Below the pieces are notes generated by a model. That model ran no database searches and was not told the origin of the DNA. It saw only the letters and a list, made by a program, of their open reading frames with translations. Shown in pieces: positions 34,617-43,824 of a stretch of DNA of 64,000 bases. Position 1 is the first letter of the stretch. Each line of letters begins with the position of its first letter. The DNA is from CAKZSB01 sp964573105 (GTDB taxonomy: Bacteria; Pseudomonadota; Gammaproteobacteria; Granulosicoccales; Granulosicoccaceae). The stretch spans positions 1 through 64,000 of the forward strand of contig CAZNIS010000020.1 in NCBI GenBank assembly GCA_964573105.1. The letters are read 5' to 3'. A program made the translations under genes and the position numbers.

Positions 34617-36338
34617 TTACTCGATGGATGCCTTATCGCGCTTGCTGGTAGTGGCCAGCACGATCGGGCTTATGTAGCCTTTGGTTTTGACATTAACGCA
34701 GGCGGTCTTGCCACTGGCTATGGCCCGTTTAACCGCAGGTACTACTTCGCCCGGTGTTTCTACCAGTTCTCCATAGCCGCCCAGCCCTTCAAACATTTTG
34801 TGAAACGGGATATCGCGAAAGTCGGTGGCGAAGTGGGTTTCGCTGGCAAACATTCGCTCCTGCTGTTGGGAAATACAGTCCAGCCCGCCGTTGCTGTCGA
34901 TCACCACGACGATCGGCAGTTCTTCCTGAAAGGCCGCCTCGACACTGAGCCCGCCAGATAAAAAGGCACCGTCACCGCTGATCAACACGACATTGCTTTG
35001 CCGGTGGGTCAGCTTGGCGGCAATCGCAAACGATACGCCGACCCCGAGCATACTGAAGGTGCCGGGGTGCAGGATATTGCCGAGCTTCTGCCCCTTCCAG
35101 CCGGCGATGTTGACCGCGATCTCGGACCAGAAATGCGTGTTGCCGCCGTCGATCACCAGCCAGTCGTCGTCACCCATCGCCTCCTGCACGTCGATCGCCA
35201 GTTGCAGCGGATGAATCCTGCCGCCGGTCTCGGCGGGGCCAGGGATCTCGGCGATGCATTTGTCTACCCATTCGCCGCGCTTGATGCGATTGTCGTCGTG
35301 CCAGCTTTTACCGAGCGTCCACTTGCCCTCGGCTTTCAGTTGCAGCAACGCATCGAGAAACGCGTTCGGGTCGCTTAACAACAGATGGTCCGCGGCACGA
35401 TTGAGCTCGGTCTCCTCGTGTGAGCCATTGACGCAGATCAATTGCGTGGTGGCTGGAAACAGTGGCGGGTTGCCGAAGTTCATTTGGTTGTCGAGGCGGC
35501 CGCCGACGATGATGGTTACGTCGGCGTTTTGCAGCGCGTATTCGGATGGCGGGTACTGGTGGATGTCGGCAAGACCCATATAGGCGTCGCTTTCTTCACC
35601 CAGCAGTTTTTGGTGATAGGGGATATTGAAGATCGGAATGTTGAGCGCACGCCCGGTCTGCTCGAGTTTTTCATCGGCGCCGGACCACCAGACGCCGTGG
35701 CCGCCGATCAACACCGGGCGCTGCGCACCGGCAATGATGTCCAGAATGCGCTGCAGATCCAGCGGGTCTGGCCAGGCGCGCAGGCGCGAGGTTTGATGGC
35801 GGTTGAACGGGCGCTCGTCGCGCGCAGAATCGGCGTCGAACGAACTGAACATGATGTCGACCGGAATACTCAGGTGTACCGGGCCAGGGTAGCCGCTGGT
35901 CGCGATTTTCCAGGCGCGGTCGACGAATTCTGGAATCCGCTCACCGTGCGTGACCTCGGCGCTGTACTTGGTTAGCGGAGCCGCGATCGCGACATCGTCG
36001 ATTTCCTTAAATCCGCCGCTGCCCTTGCGTTTTAACGTGCTGGAGCCGGTGATGAAAATGACCGGCGAGCGCTCACCCCAGGCCTCCATCATCGCCGGCA
36101 CTGCGTTGGCAAAGCCCTCGGGGCCGACCAGGCAAACCGTGGGTTCGCGATTGATCCGCGTATAGCCATCCGCCAGATGCCCGGCAACTTGTTCATGCGG
36201 TGAATTGATCACCGGCATCTGGCATTCCATAAAGCCTTCCAGCGCCGGATTGCAAAAACCGCCGCTGAGCGTGAACACCTGTTTGACGCCCTTGTCGTGA
36301 AAGGCGCGTGCGAGCAGCGCGCCACCGCGGATTTTCAT
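34617..36338 (-). CDS. ThDP-dependent enzyme of an organic-acid catabolic locus
   Basis: 573 residues from the ATG at 36338; the 80 codons upstream in frame are unlike the family and lack a start context. Three-domain ThDP fold: catalytic Glu49 (NSPHEQVAGHLADGY), a central domain with RPVLIGGHGVWWSG, and a C-terminal GDG...N motif (LISGDGAFLSGG to VIDSNGG). It differs from glyoxylate carboligase, which lacks the glutamate. Likely a decarboxylase, carboligase or C-C hydrolase acting on a 2-oxo acid or diketone. First gene of the locus ThDP, TTR-like, DmdA-like, TctC, TctAB. Substrate unknown. Confidence 0.82.
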   Translation of the reverse strand: MKIRGGALLARAFHDKGVKQVFTLSGGFCNPALEGFMECQMPVINSPHEQVAGHLADGYTRINREPTVCLVGPEGFANAVPAMMEAWGERSPVIFITGSSTLKRKGSGGFKEIDDVAIAAPLTKYSAEVTHGERIPEFVDRAWKIATSGYPGPVHLSIPVDIMFSSFDADSARDERPFNRHQTSRLRAWPDPLDLQRILDIIAGAQRPVLIGGHGVWWSGADEKLEQTGRALNIPIFNIPYHQKLLGEESDAYMGLADIHQYPPSEYALQNADVTIIVGGRLDNQMNFGNPPLFPATTQLICVNGSHEETELNRAADHLLLSDPNAFLDALLQLKAEGKWTLGKSWHDDNRIKRGEWVDKCIAEIPGPAETGGRIHPLQLAIDVQEAMGDDDWLVIDGGNTHFWSEIAVNIAGWKGQKLGNILHPGTFSMLGVGVSFAIAAKLTHRQSNVVLISGDGAFLSGGLSVEAAFQEELPIVVVIDSNGGLDCISQQQERMFASETHFATDFRDIPFHKMFEGLGGYGELVETPGEVVPAVKRAIASGKTACVNVKTKGYISPIVLATTSKRDKASIE

Positions 36339-36873
36339 TTTTTTCTTGTCCCCCGTGCTGGCTGACAGTCCAAAGATTGGTTTGCGCCGCGCCAGCTGGT
36401 GATGGTCAGAATAATTCGCATCATATAGGCAAACGAGTGCGGGTGTGAAGCAAGGCGCGTCGGAGGATATATGGACTGTGCTTTTTCGCGATTCGGGGTC
36501 AGTGTCTGGCTGGAAGAATAGTTGGAAGACAGCGCTGTAGTGCGAGCACTGTGTGTGGGAAAGCCTATCTAACGCCACGGCTAGTAACGGTGGGTTGGCT
36601 GCCGCGTGCGGATCGCGACGCGCTGCGTGCCCAACGTTTTATTGGCAACGTACGTGACGAATGGACGCACCCCTTTACGGCATTGTTGGGCACGCGGTCT
36701 TGAAGTGGGTGAAGGAGTGGTCGCGTTGCTGGCCTTGGTTTGCCGTCAACCGTAGCGCTGGCTTTGCCCTACCAACACCGCACGCACGGCGTGCTTTAGG
36801 AGACCTTCTCCAGTTGATTCTGGATTGGAAGTCTGCCTGTGATGGCGCGATGATTCGATCGTATTGTTCCCCG
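36339..36873. other. 535-bp intergenic region (promoter of the ThDP locus and REP copy j)
   Basis: No credible gene. It must hold the promoter of the leftward ThDP locus near 36340-36500 and contains REP copy j plus an 11-bp inverted repeat GCGTGCCCAAC (36625) / GTTGGGCACGC (36685). Confidence 0.55.
36672..36776 (-). repeat. Composite REP element, copy j (short)
   Basis: On the minus strand it starts GGTAGGGCAAAGCCAGCGC, continues to GCGTGCCCAACAATGCCGTA and lacks the 3' REP module. It lies about 100 bp downstream of the copper-oxidase stop codon, so it is not at the stop itself. Confidence 0.8.
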
Positions 36874-39540
36874 TTAGATCCTCACGACAATGCATGCGTC
36901 GAAGTCGCTCGCGTCCTCGGAATACAGGGTCACTGCGCCGACTGCACTATTCGCCGGGGCCGCGATGGTCGTCTGGTAGATGTCTGACGTGCCAGGCGTG
37001 ACCACCAGCACGTCGACGTTCAGGGCGGTGAATGAATCGTCGGATATTTGCAGAGTGATACTGGAATATCGAGCATCTTCAGACTGCGCCAGGCACTGTA
37101 GTTCGTACTGTTCGCCAGCTGTTACCGGGAATTCCTGGTAAATACAACCGGCGTTTTCAACTCGCAAGGATTGTCCGTCGCCGTTCTGGTTGGCATTGAC
37201 CGATGTAAGCTCGGTCGCCGCGCAGTCATTCCAGGCGGTTTTTCCCTGCTCGAATGAACTGTTAGTGAGCAGATTGTCAGCTGGAATTGTCAGCGACGCG
37301 GGCGGTGTCACGGGGGTGACAGATGTTTCATCGGCTTTGAGTAAGCAGGAGTCGAAATAGCTTTGTCCCTCGGAATAAAATGTAACGGCGGAGAACGCCG
37401 CATTGGCAGGTGCCTGCAGGCGCTGTTCAAAAGTTTGGTAGTCGGTTGCGGACACCGTAGCGGAGTCGTTCAACAACTCATTGTATTGAGAATCGAGCAT
37501 ATTGATGTTGATGCTGGTAAATGTTGTGCCGTCATTTTTAGCATCGCATGTCAGGGTATAGGTAGCGCCAGGTATTACGCTGACTTCCTGATAGAGGCAG
37601 GCGCCTGCTGTCTGGCGCAACGCCTGGCTGCCATGATTGCTTTGATCGGTGATTTGCGAAAGGCTATCTGCAGCGCAGGCAATCCAATTCGACTTGCCGG
37701 ACTCAAAGCCACCGTTGATCAGCAGGTTGTCAGGGTCGGTATCAGCCGGGTCGGTATTGTTTGTCAGCAGTGTTTGATCACCGCCCAGCATGGCGAGCTT
37801 TGCGTGTGAAGGTACGCCTTGTTGATCGAAGACGAACAGCATATACAGGCCCGGTGGTGCGATATTCGGATTGTCGGGTCCGACAACCGTCAATGTATCG
37901 CCGTTTTGTTCAAACGCCAGTTCCATGTAGCGCTGTGACTGATCAAAGCTGTGCGTCGCCGAGCCCGATCGAATAAATGACACTTTGCTGATCGGATCGT
38001 CGCTGCCAACGCGGACAAAGAACTCGCTTGCATAGTCCGGTGCTGCCATCGTGGTGATCGACGGTCGTTGTGCCAGCGCGCCGTTTTCGTCGAAAAGATA
38101 CGGTGGGATAAACACTTCAGCGTTCATATTCACCACTGGCCCGGGTGGGCCACCGCCGGCGGTCAGGACTCGGCCATTGGGTAGAAGTATGGCCGTTGAA
38201 TGGTACAGCCTTGCCTTGGCGGCTTTGGCGGTCAATGTCCATTGACCGGTATCTGGATTCCAGATTTCACCGGGATAATCACCGGAGTTGGTCGTTGCTC
38301 CGGTTTCGATACCGCCACTGAGGAATACCTCGCCATTGGCGAGTACGGTCGCATCGGCCCAGCTTCTGGAATGCAGGCTGGATGCCGTCAGCGCAAGCGT
38401 TGCGTCATCGCCGCTGATGTCGAGTATTTCCGCGCGTTTGTTGCGCGAGACAAATAGAATTCTGCCCGGTTCAAACATGGCGGCCGGTGAATTGACTCCA
38501 CCAAAACTGCCGCGAAATTCGCCAAGTTCTGTCAGCGTACCTCGACCGTCAGCTGACAGTTCGAACAGACGGTCCTGCCCGATGTCCGCGACGACTACTT
38601 TTCCATTGTGGCGCAGCCACGCGCGTGGGTAGTACCAGATGCGATTAAACAGCGCCTGATTAGCTGCACCTGCCAGCAGGCTCCACTGCCCGGTTTCCGG
38701 GTCGTACACCTCGGGGACCGGCGGGATAGAGATATTATCGGTTAGTGCCGCTGGCGAGTTGTTCCTGAACTTGCGCCCGCCCAGTGCCAGTTGTCTGCCA
38801 TCGGCCAGTGTCAACAGCGTTGGGTACCAACGCGGAAAATGCATGGTCGGGCCGTCGAAGAGTAAATTGGTTTGATAGTCGAAAATCGTCGTCGCGTCGA
38901 TGCCATCGTTTTTCAACGTCTGATTGTCAACTTGATTGCCGTCGCCGCCGGATACCAGCAGTTTTCCATCGGGCAGCACGGATTGTGCGCTGCAGAATAG
39001 ATTGGTCTCAATGCCAGTGGGTGATGTTTCGTGCGAGTCGCTGTCGGTGCCCCGCCAGCGGAACCATTTGTCGAATGTGAAAGCGGTAGCGTTTTGTGCG
39101 TCTGGATTGGTGCCGTAAGTGAGTACTGTGTCGTCCGGTAGCAGTGCCATATGGATTGGACTGACGGGCCAGTTGAACACGCTGGTCCAGGCGCCTTCTT
39201 GCTTGCGTACCGGATCGGCGTCGAGTGCCGCACCGATCGCAGGCTCATTGGTGATGACTCCACTGGCGTCGACTTCATAATCGCCTGCGAAGTGGAACAC
39301 GGGTTCATCTGCGGACAGGCCGTCATCAATTGGGCCTGTCTCTTCGTTGAGCTCCAGGATGAATACATCCGAGATTTCATCTTCGCCCTCGGTTAGATTG
39401 ACCGAGCCTTCGCAGCCAGCCAAAAGCACCGCCAACAGCCCTACGCATATCCAGCCCTGCAACGGTGATTGCAAAAACGGTCGCGGCTCTGCTTGAGACC
39501 GGGCAGCGGTCGAATCGGTGGCGGCAGTGTGGTTGATCAT
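36874..39540 (-). CDS. Lipoprotein copper-radical oxidase (galactose/glyoxal oxidase family) with two C-terminal binding modules
   Basis: 888 residues. Lipobox LLAVLLAGC with Cys43 predicts a lipid anchor. A seven-bladed kelch-like domain and a DUF1929 immunoglobulin-like domain follow. The radical-copper residues are all visible: Cys183 (NLFCSAQ) and Tyr239 (PRWYPT) for the thioether, Tyr446-His447 (ARLYHST) and His530 (SATHSFDQ). The spacing of 84 between Tyr446 and His530 matches galactose oxidase (86). Two related modules at about 604-740 and 755-888 (NLLINGGFESGKSNW; NLLTNSSFEQGKTAW) look like CBM-type carbohydrate binders. Likely oxidises a primary alcohol or aldehyde, producing H2O2, at the cell surface. 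Substrate unknown. Confidence 0.85.
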   Translation of the reverse strand: MINHTAATDSTAARSQAEPRPFLQSPLQGWICVGLLAVLLAGCEGSVNLTEGEDEISDVFILELNEETGPIDDGLSADEPVFHFAGDYEVDASGVITNEPAIGAALDADPVRKQEGAWTSVFNWPVSPIHMALLPDDTVLTYGTNPDAQNATAFTFDKWFRWRGTDSDSHETSPTGIETNLFCSAQSVLPDGKLLVSGGDGNQVDNQTLKNDGIDATTIFDYQTNLLFDGPTMHFPRWYPTLLTLADGRQLALGGRKFRNNSPAALTDNISIPPVPEVYDPETGQWSLLAGAANQALFNRIWYYPRAWLRHNGKVVVADIGQDRLFELSADGRGTLTELGEFRGSFGGVNSPAAMFEPGRILFVSRNKRAEILDISGDDATLALTASSLHSRSWADATVLANGEVFLSGGIETGATTNSGDYPGEIWNPDTGQWTLTAKAAKARLYHSTAILLPNGRVLTAGGGPPGPVVNMNAEVFIPPYLFDENGALAQRPSITTMAAPDYASEFFVRVGSDDPISKVSFIRSGSATHSFDQSQRYMELAFEQNGDTLTVVGPDNPNIAPPGLYMLFVFDQQGVPSHAKLAMLGGDQTLLTNNTDPADTDPDNLLINGGFESGKSNWIACAADSLSQITDQSNHGSQALRQTAGACLYQEVSVIPGATYTLTCDAKNDGTTFTSININMLDSQYNELLNDSATVSATDYQTFEQRLQAPANAAFSAVTFYSEGQSYFDSCLLKADETSVTPVTPPASLTIPADNLLTNSSFEQGKTAWNDCAATELTSVNANQNGDGQSLRVENAGCIYQEFPVTAGEQYELQCLAQSEDARYSSITLQISDDSFTALNVDVLVVTPGTSDIYQTTIAAPANSAVGAVTLYSEDASDFDACIVVRI

Positions 39541-39995
39541 GCGGTTTACTTAGGTAACAGATCCCTAAGGGCTAGGCGGCAGATGCTGGTGAAGCTGTAG
39601 GGTGCGCAGTTGGCAGAGCAGTGCAAGCGCTTGAGTTGGCAGAAAATGACGCCGGGTATTTGCTGGTCAGGTAAACAGTGCGATGTGGCAGAGTCGCGTG
39701 GGAGTAGACGAATGCACGTGTTTCCAGGCCAGAATATCTGGTCCCGCCGTGGCTTTTTGTGGTTAGGTGATTGCGTTGCGCGAAGTCGGCGCGCTAACAG
39801 CTTACCGGGCAACCGTATGTCGGCCGACGTGGGAGATCGCAACGCGTGGCGTGGCGGGGTTTGAAATTAATACAATGTATCGTTGTTGCAGACATCCCCT
39901 CACGACACTGTTGGGCACGCGTTATTGATGGGGGTGAAAGTGTCTGGCTGCTGGGCTGGCATTGAAACAGCGTCAGCTGACCCGCTGGCTTTGCT
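39541..39995. other. 455-bp intergenic region with REP copy k
   Basis: No credible gene. The upstream part should carry the promoter of the copper-oxidase gene; the far end is occupied by REP copy k (39895-40001). Confidence 0.6.
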
Positions 39996-40001
39996 CTACC
40001 T
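39895..40001 (-). repeat. Composite REP element, copy k (short)
   Basis: On the minus strand it starts AGGTAGAGCAAAGCCAGCG; the TAG in this head is the stop codon of the FMN dehydrogenase gene. It ends after CGTGCCCAACAGTGTCGTGA and lacks the 3' REP module. Confidence 0.85.
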
Positions 40002-41123
40002 GCGTTCCTCACACAGGATGACTTGAGTGATTTGCTCGACATTTAATGCGCCAATTTGTGCCATCGCAAGGTTCATTTCATCGCGCAGAATTTCGATCAC
40101 GCGATTTAATCCAAGCTCTCCATCGGCGCCGAGTCCATACATGAACGGCCGGCCGAGCATGATGAAGTTAGCGCCCCGGGCGATCGCTTTGACGATACTC
40201 TCGCCGTTGCGCACGCCGCTGTCGAAAAGCAACGGAAATGTTTCACCGACGGCTGCGCGAATGCGGGGCAGCATCTCTATGGCGGGTGGTGCGCTGTCGA
40301 GTTGTCGGCCGCCGTGGTTGGAGACGTAGATGGCGTCTGCACCGGCGGCCTGAATGGCGGCAGCGTCTTCGGCTGACAATACGCCTTTGACGACCAGCTT
40401 GCCCTGCCAGCGATCGCGCAGGCGTTGTAGAAAGTCGTGATCCACTTTGCCACGGCTCTCGTTGCGCACGAATGCGCCGTGGCCAGCGTCGGCGGCGAAA
40501 TTGGCAGTGCGAGGTATACCCTTGAGAAGTGTCCCGATCGACCAGCGCGGGTGCAGGGCGAAGTCGATGAATTGCTTTGGCCCAATTTTGATCGGGGTTT
40601 TAAATCCGTTTTTCTGATCGCGCGGGCGCGGTGCGACCTGGGGCACATCGACGGTCAGTAACAGCACTTTGCAGCCGGCATTGGCGGCGCGATTGACGAA
40701 GCTCATCGCCAGTTCTTCAGACTGACCCACGTAAAGCTGAAACCACAGGTTGTCGCCGGCAGCTTTCGCCATCTCTTCTATGCTGGTCGAGGAGGCGGTC
40801 GACAGGCACAGCGGAATATTATAAGTGCTTGCGGCACGCGCCATCGCGAGATCAGCCGCAGGGCGAGCGAGATTGCACATACCCATGGGTGCGATGCCGA
40901 AGGGGAGGTCCCAGTCGCGCTCTAGAAAACGGGTGCGTGGATGCCTTGATTCGACGTTGATCAGCGTACGCGGTTGCAGCCGAATCGCTTCCAGCGCTTC
41001 GCGATTGAGGCGGCAGGCGGTCTCGCTACCGGTGGCGCCGTCGATAAAATCGAATATCATGCGCGGCAGTTTTTTGCGCGCGATCCTGCGCGCATCGTCA
41101 ATTGAATATAGCTCCACTGACAC
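39996..41123 (-). CDS. FMN-dependent alpha-hydroxy acid dehydrogenase (LldD family)
   Basis: 375 residues, TIM-barrel FMN enzyme of the L-lactate dehydrogenase/glycolate oxidase family. The FMN and catalytic-base motif VSNHGGRQLD (catalytic His) is present, plus LPFGIAPMG, LWFQLYVGQSEE and LTVDVPQVAPRPRD. It oxidises an L-2-hydroxy acid such as lactate or mandelate to the 2-oxo acid. Exact substrate not predictable. The REP copy k head supplies its TAG stop. Confidence 0.88.
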   Translation of the reverse strand: MSVELYSIDDARRIARKKLPRMIFDFIDGATGSETACRLNREALEAIRLQPRTLINVESRHPRTRFLERDWDLPFGIAPMGMCNLARPAADLAMARAASTYNIPLCLSTASSTSIEEMAKAAGDNLWFQLYVGQSEELAMSFVNRAANAGCKVLLLTVDVPQVAPRPRDQKNGFKTPIKIGPKQFIDFALHPRWSIGTLLKGIPRTANFAADAGHGAFVRNESRGKVDHDFLQRLRDRWQGKLVVKGVLSAEDAAAIQAAGADAIYVSNHGGRQLDSAPPAIEMLPRIRAAVGETFPLLFDSGVRNGESIVKAIARGANFIMLGRPFMYGLGADGELGLNRVIEILRDEMNLAMAQIGALNVEQITQVILCEERR

Positions 41124-41151
41124 TGTCCCGTTTTACATGCCGGTCAACTGA

Positions 41152-41943
41152 TTAGGGTTGGTTAAAAAATACCTGTCTGCCATCTTCGGGTTCAAAGCGA
41201 TCGTCACGCCATACCAATCGGCTTGGGCCGGGGATGGCGCGCTCGGAAACCGGGTGGCTGGGATCGCCAGGGTAGGCCAGCACGCGTTGATTGTCGCCGT
41301 GTTTAAAGACGTGTGGCTCCACCGTGCCAGGGATGTTTTTCACCGCAGATGTCAGGATTTCTTCCACGCTGTGATAGGGCAACAGACCGGCCAGTGTCAT
41401 GATTTGTGGAGGGGCCAGGGTGATGTCGCCGGCGTAGTACGCCTGCAATGCGGCCTCTGCGGTAAACCACCCGCTGTCGGTGGCTTCTTCACCATCGTGA
41501 ACGGCGGTCTGGCCGTCGGGCATTCTGGCAACGAAGAATCGTGCGTCGAATCGCTTGCGCATCATCGATGGTGTTTTTGGTGTAATCCAGCGCGAAATTG
41601 GCACCAGATGTTCAGATGCCAGGGTGACGCCGGTTTCTTCGTGCGTCTCGCGACAGGCGGCCACAAACAGGGCGGCGGCGCGGGTGGCGGACAGTTGGTG
41701 TTCGTTGAGTAATTCGCGCGCGTCACCGGCAAGATTCAGGGCGCCGATTTTATCTGGTGATTCGTCTTCGTCGTCGAGCTTGCCGCCGGGAAACACATAG
41801 GCATTGTTCATGACGGTGTGGCTGTTGCCACGGCACAGCATCAGGATTTCGGGTTTGCCGCTCTCGCCGTCGCGAATCAGCACCACCGTGGAGGCGTCGC
41901 GCGGCGGGGTGTCTACCGTGTCGACGTTGAGTGGGTCTGCCAT
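41152..41943 (-). CDS. NUDIX hydrolase (NUDT19-like)
   Basis: 263 residues from the ATG at 41943. Nudix-box core CRETHEETGV (RExxEExGU) follows VVLIRDGESGKPEILMLCRG and YVFPGGKLDDED. The long insertion between the FPGG strand and the Nudix helix and the C-terminal extension match NUDT19/CoA-diphosphatase-like proteins rather than MutT. Hydrolyses a nucleoside-diphosphate-linked moiety such as CoA or acyl-CoA; not proven. It lies 28 bp upstream of the FMN dehydrogenase and 23 bp after the ABC-2 permease. Confidence 0.85.
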   Translation of the reverse strand: MADPLNVDTVDTPPRDASTVVLIRDGESGKPEILMLCRGNSHTVMNNAYVFPGGKLDDEDESPDKIGALNLAGDARELLNEHQLSATRAAALFVAACRETHEETGVTLASEHLVPISRWITPKTPSMMRKRFDARFFVARMPDGQTAVHDGEEATDSGWFTAEAALQAYYAGDITLAPPQIMTLAGLLPYHSVEEILTSAVKNIPGTVEPHVFKHGDNQRVLAYPGDPSHPVSERAIPGPSRLVWRDDRFEPEDGRQVFFNQP

Positions 41944-41966
41944 AGTTTTGCTTCGCTGTCGTTGGT

Positions 41967-42728
41967 TTACTGGCGCAGTTTGTAGCCGGTCTTGAACATC
42001 CACCAGACGATGCCCAGACAAATGAGAAGAAAAAGCACGATCATCGCCAGACTCAGCCCGACGCTGACATCGGCCACTTCGAAGAAACTCCAGCGAAAGC
42101 CGCTGATCAGATACAACACCGGATTGAACAGGGTAACGGTCTGCCACGCTGGCGGCAACATCGACACTGAATAGAAGCTGCCGCCGAGAAACACTAGCGG
42201 TGTGATGACAAGCAGCGGGATCAGTTGCAGTTTTTCGAAGTTGTCGGCCCAGATACCGATGATAAAACCGAACAGCGCGAAGGTGATGCAGGTGAGGATC
42301 AGAAAAGCCAGCATCCAGAACGGGTGGGCGATCTGCAGATCGACAAACAACCCGGCGGTGGCGAGTATGATGCAGCCGATGATCAGGGACTTGGTGGCCG
42401 CCGCACCCACATAGCCAATCACCACTTCCACAAATGAAATGGGGGCAGAGAGAATCTCGTAAATGGTGCCGGTGAATTTGGGAAAATAGATGCCGAAGGA
42501 GGCATTGGAAATACTCTGGGTCAGCAGCGACAGCATCATCAGCCCGGGTACGATAAACGCACCGTATGAAACGCCTTCCACGCTTTGAATTCGCGACCCG
42601 ATCGCAGCACCGAACACCACGAAGTACAGCGAGGTTGAAATGACCGGAGATGCAATACTCTGCAGCAACGTGTTCCAGGTACGCAGCATTTCGTACTTGT
42701 AGATAACTCTGATCGCGTGCCAGTTCAT
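41967..42728 (-). CDS. ABC-2 type permease (YadH-like)
   Basis: 253 residues with six transmembrane helices; the ABC-2 motif LLQSIASPVISTSLYFVVFG and the C-terminal LAMIVLFLLICLGIVWWMF are typical. It overlaps its ATPase by four bases (ATGA), so the two are translationally coupled. With the ATPase it forms a YadGH-like exporter, substrate unknown; a drug, polysaccharide or lipid is possible. Confidence 0.88.
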   Translation of the reverse strand: MNWHAIRVIYKYEMLRTWNTLLQSIASPVISTSLYFVVFGAAIGSRIQSVEGVSYGAFIVPGLMMLSLLTQSISNASFGIYFPKFTGTIYEILSAPISFVEVVIGYVGAAATKSLIIGCIILATAGLFVDLQIAHPFWMLAFLILTCITFALFGFIIGIWADNFEKLQLIPLLVITPLVFLGGSFYSVSMLPPAWQTVTLFNPVLYLISGFRWSFFEVADVSVGLSLAMIVLFLLICLGIVWWMFKTGYKLRQ

Positions 42729-43651
42729 GAATCGGCCTTTACCAGATTGACGAAGATTTCCTCCAGCGAACTTTGCGAGGTGTTGATATCGCGCAGTGAC
42801 AAGCCGCTTTGGTTGAGCGTTTGCAACAGCGCAGTGATGCCGGTGCGTTCGCGACGCGTATCGTAGGTGTAGATGAGCTGATCGCCACTGTCTGAAAGTT
42901 GCAAATCATATTCAGACAACTGCGCCGGCACTTCGGTGATCGATTGTCGCAGATCGATTGTCAGGCGCTTGTTACCCATCTTCTGCATTAACTCGGCTTT
43001 CTCTTCCACCAGCAACAACTGGCCGTTACTGATCACACCAACGCGATCGGCGATCTCTTCGGCCTCTTCAATGTAGTGGGTCGTCAGAATGATGGTGACA
43101 CCGGATTCGCGCAGCTCGTTGACCAGCGCCCACATATCCTTTCGCAGCTCGACATCGACGCCGGCGGTGGGTTCGTCCAGAAACAGGATTGCAGGTTGAT
43201 GCGACAGCGCCTTGCCAATCAGCACCCGCCGTTTCATGCCGCCGGATAGTGTCATTAGTGTGCTGTCGCGTTTGTCCCACAGGGACAGTTGTTTCAGGGT
43301 TTTTTCAATGTGTGCCGGATCGGGTGGATGACCGTGCAAACCCCGGCTGAAATTGAGGGTGTTCCGGACCGTATCGAAGGCGCCGAGGGTCAGTTCCTGA
43401 GGGACCAGGCCGACTTTCTTGCGCGTGATGCGAAAATCCGTGTCGTTGTCATGGCCATCGATGGTGACCATGCCGGATGTGGGTGTGACGATGCCGCATA
43501 TGATCGAGATCAGCGTGGTTTTGCCTGCCCCGTTGGGGCCGAGCAGGGCGAGAATTTCGCCCTTGTCGATATCCAGACTGACATCATCCAGCGCCTGATG
43601 CCCGGAGGCGTAACGCTTGGAAAGATTGCGAACCGAAACAATGGGCTGCAT
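42725..43651 (-). CDS. ABC transporter ATP-binding protein (YadG-like)
   Basis: 308 residues. Walker A GPNGAGKT, signature LSGGMKRR, Walker B ILFLDEPTAG and the H-loop TTHYIEEAEE are complete. The C-terminal ~80 residues are a typical extension (SLEEIFVNLVKAD). Energises the adjacent ABC-2 permease. It heads the leftward cluster with permease, NUDIX hydrolase and FMN dehydrogenase. Confidence 0.92.
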   Translation of the reverse strand: MQPIVSVRNLSKRYASGHQALDDVSLDIDKGEILALLGPNGAGKTTLISIICGIVTPTSGMVTIDGHDNDTDFRITRKKVGLVPQELTLGAFDTVRNTLNFSRGLHGHPPDPAHIEKTLKQLSLWDKRDSTLMTLSGGMKRRVLIGKALSHQPAILFLDEPTAGVDVELRKDMWALVNELRESGVTIILTTHYIEEAEEIADRVGVISNGQLLLVEEKAELMQKMGNKRLTIDLRQSITEVPAQLSEYDLQLSDSGDQLIYTYDTRRERTGITALLQTLNQSGLSLRDINTSQSSLEEIFVNLVKADS

Positions 43652-43824
43652 GCAGGGCGCCTGTGAAAGCCGGGATGCCGTGCCTGAGAACAGGTCACGG
43701 GGCGGGTGTTGAGGGTATCCTCTAATTCTAGCTTATCGCCGCACAGACCGACCATCGATCAGCGCCAGGCCGCCGTTGATATTCCCGCGTGGTAATTCGG
43801 TGAGTTTGTGCGCAAAACGATCAG

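Noticed and set aside
34617..36338. ThDP enzyme as glyoxylate carboligase (with the HIUase-like gene suggesting purine catabolism)
   Set aside because: Glyoxylate carboligase lacks the catalytic Glu present here (Glu49), and no allantoin pathway genes are adjacent.
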